Below are positions 63,262-64,000 of a stretch of 64,000 nucleotides of DNA, one piece after another. The stretch is from positions 359,116-423,115 of the forward strand of contig JAFDWX010000003.1 in the NCBI GenBank assembly GCA_018268255.1, written 5' to 3'. The DNA is from Armatimonadota bacterium. Lineage in GTDB: Bacteria > Armatimonadota > Fimbriimonadia > Fimbriimonadales > Fimbriimonadaceae. Positions within the stretch are counted from its first letter, which is position 1. Every line of letters starts with the position of its first letter. Under the pieces are notes generated by a model. The model had not been told where the DNA came from, made no database searches, and saw nothing but the letters and a program-made list of their open reading frames with translations. The translations under genes and the position numbers were made by a program.

Positions 63262-64000
63262 CTAGGACTTGTAATTGGCTCTAATCTCAGTTTTCCCAGC
63301 GATGCAGTCGGCAGCCCGTTGGGCCTGGGCGGCAGCAACCACCATGGCTTTGGGATCATCGCCCAGGACTGTGAGCCAGCCATCGATATAGCTGGCGGAG
63401 TCTTGGACCAGAGAATCATCAAGCCCAACGCTGGCACCGCAATAGGCGGCGGTGAGTTCGGCAACCAATTCTTCTCGGCTATATTCGCCAGAACCGAATC
63501 GGTGGTGGCTGGTGACTCCAGGCCGGTTGAGCCTGGACTCATGCCCGGTCGCATGACCCAGTTCGTGGAACAGGGTGCTGTAATACAGATCACTGGAACT
63601 GAAATGCTCGATCTTTGGAATCTGGACCAGGTCAGAACCGGGCAGATACCATGCGGATGATCCACCTTCGCGGATAGTCGGAGGCGCAGGCATCAACCGG
63701 ACCAGCATCTCGGCTCGTCCATTTCGCTCATTCTGACTAGTCCGAATCGCAGGGAGAGATGGAAGTGAGAGCCCTTCACATTGCTCGGCGTTGAAGACAT
63801 TGAAATACCGAAGAAGCGGGATCTCCCGTGCCTTCTCATCCTCACCTGTCGGTGGGCTCCAGCGCTTCCAGAACACCACCATCGTGGAGCGTTCTCCGCG
63901 CCGGACCTTGCCGCCTTTTTCGGAGATTTGTTTGAACGTGAGCCAGCGTGGATCGGTGTAGGGCTGCATCCCCAGAAGGAAGGTATTCACTCCCCGGTAG
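63262..64000 (-). CDS. ArdC-like antirestriction protein, 5' end beyond window
   Basis: The frame stays open to the window edge (...YRGVNTFLLGMQPYTDPRWL), so the N-terminus is missing. FKQISEKGGKVRRGERSTMV and VVFWKRW are the ssDNA-binding ArdC_N features. The C-terminal zincin has YSTLFHELGHATGHESRL (HExxH, then E in EELVAELTAAYCGA). ArdC proteins protect incoming plasmid or conjugative DNA from restriction and are markers of mobile elements. The nearest minus-strand gene is the metallopeptidase-RHS fusion, 235 bp downstream. Confidence 0.88.
   Translation of the reverse strand, partial: YRGVNTFLLGMQPYTDPRWLTFKQISEKGGKVRRGERSTMVVFWKRWSPPTGEDEKAREIPLLRYFNVFNAEQCEGLSLPSLPAIRTSQNERNGRAEMLVRLMPAPPTIREGGSSAWYLPGSDLVQIPKIEHFSSSDLYYSTLFHELGHATGHESRLNRPGVTSHHRFGSGEYSREELVAELTAAYCGASVGLDDSLVQDSASYIDGWLTVLGDDPKAMVVAAAQAQRAADCIAGKTEIRANYKS

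Overview
The window reads as a diderm bacterium of moderate G+C content. Envelope genes (MacAB/TolC-type efflux, lgt, an Lnt-like acyltransferase, CsgG-like, FlgD-Ig and OstA-like proteins) and their style suggest Armatimonadota, perhaps Fimbriimonadia. That placement is an inference from gene content, not from a marker-gene tree.

Left part (1-30.3 kb) looks like ordinary chromosome. On the minus strand: lgt, a TolC-like channel, a MacA/HlyD adaptor and a MacB-like permease. On the plus strand: rpsA, coaE and a run of secreted or outer-membrane proteins (7.6-16.1 kb). Then come an HD-GYP signalling protein, two tandem secreted caspase-like (C14) proteins, one with a long WD40-type region, a sugar isomerase-like protein, a folate-transporter-like MFS protein, a rhodanese, a WD40 protein, an Lnt-like protein, and an ECF42-type sigma factor with its DGPF (YCII-like) and VOC partners.

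At 30306-30355 lies the 3' part of a tRNA-Val(CAC) gene with no 5' half. Its CCA end points left to the chromosome. This is the pattern expected at the distal end of an element integrated at a tRNA 3' end, so everything to the right, beyond the window edge, may be one genomic island.

Island part 1 (30.8-43.1 kb) is a complete type I-E CRISPR-Cas locus: cas3, cse1, cse2, cas7, cas5, cas6e, cas1 and cas2 in one tightly coupled operon, followed by a 48-repeat array. Two oddities stand out. An 87-codon four-plus-cysteine zinc-ribbon gene is coupled between cas6e and cas1. A small HNH nuclease gene sits just past the array, and three decayed CRISPR repeats lie beyond it, as if the HNH segment had been inserted into a longer array.

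Island part 2 (43.3-48.3 kb) has a dockerin-like secreted protein and a divergent pair: an amidase/papain-like protease/serine-hydrolase fusion facing a 262-aa all-beta-looking protein whose strand layout recalls bacterial gasdermins (tentative).

Island part 3 (48.4-64 kb) is polymorphic-toxin territory: a NifU-like and a Pro/Cys-rich small gene, a 1.5-kaa RHS protein with a Cys-rich tip and a likely lipoprotein immunity gene, a displaced RHS end, two glycosyltransferase genes, a deletion-scarred RHS relic, a zinc-metallopeptidase fused to an RHS terminus and a second tip with its own lipoprotein partner, and finally an ArdC-like antirestriction protein typical of mobile DNA.
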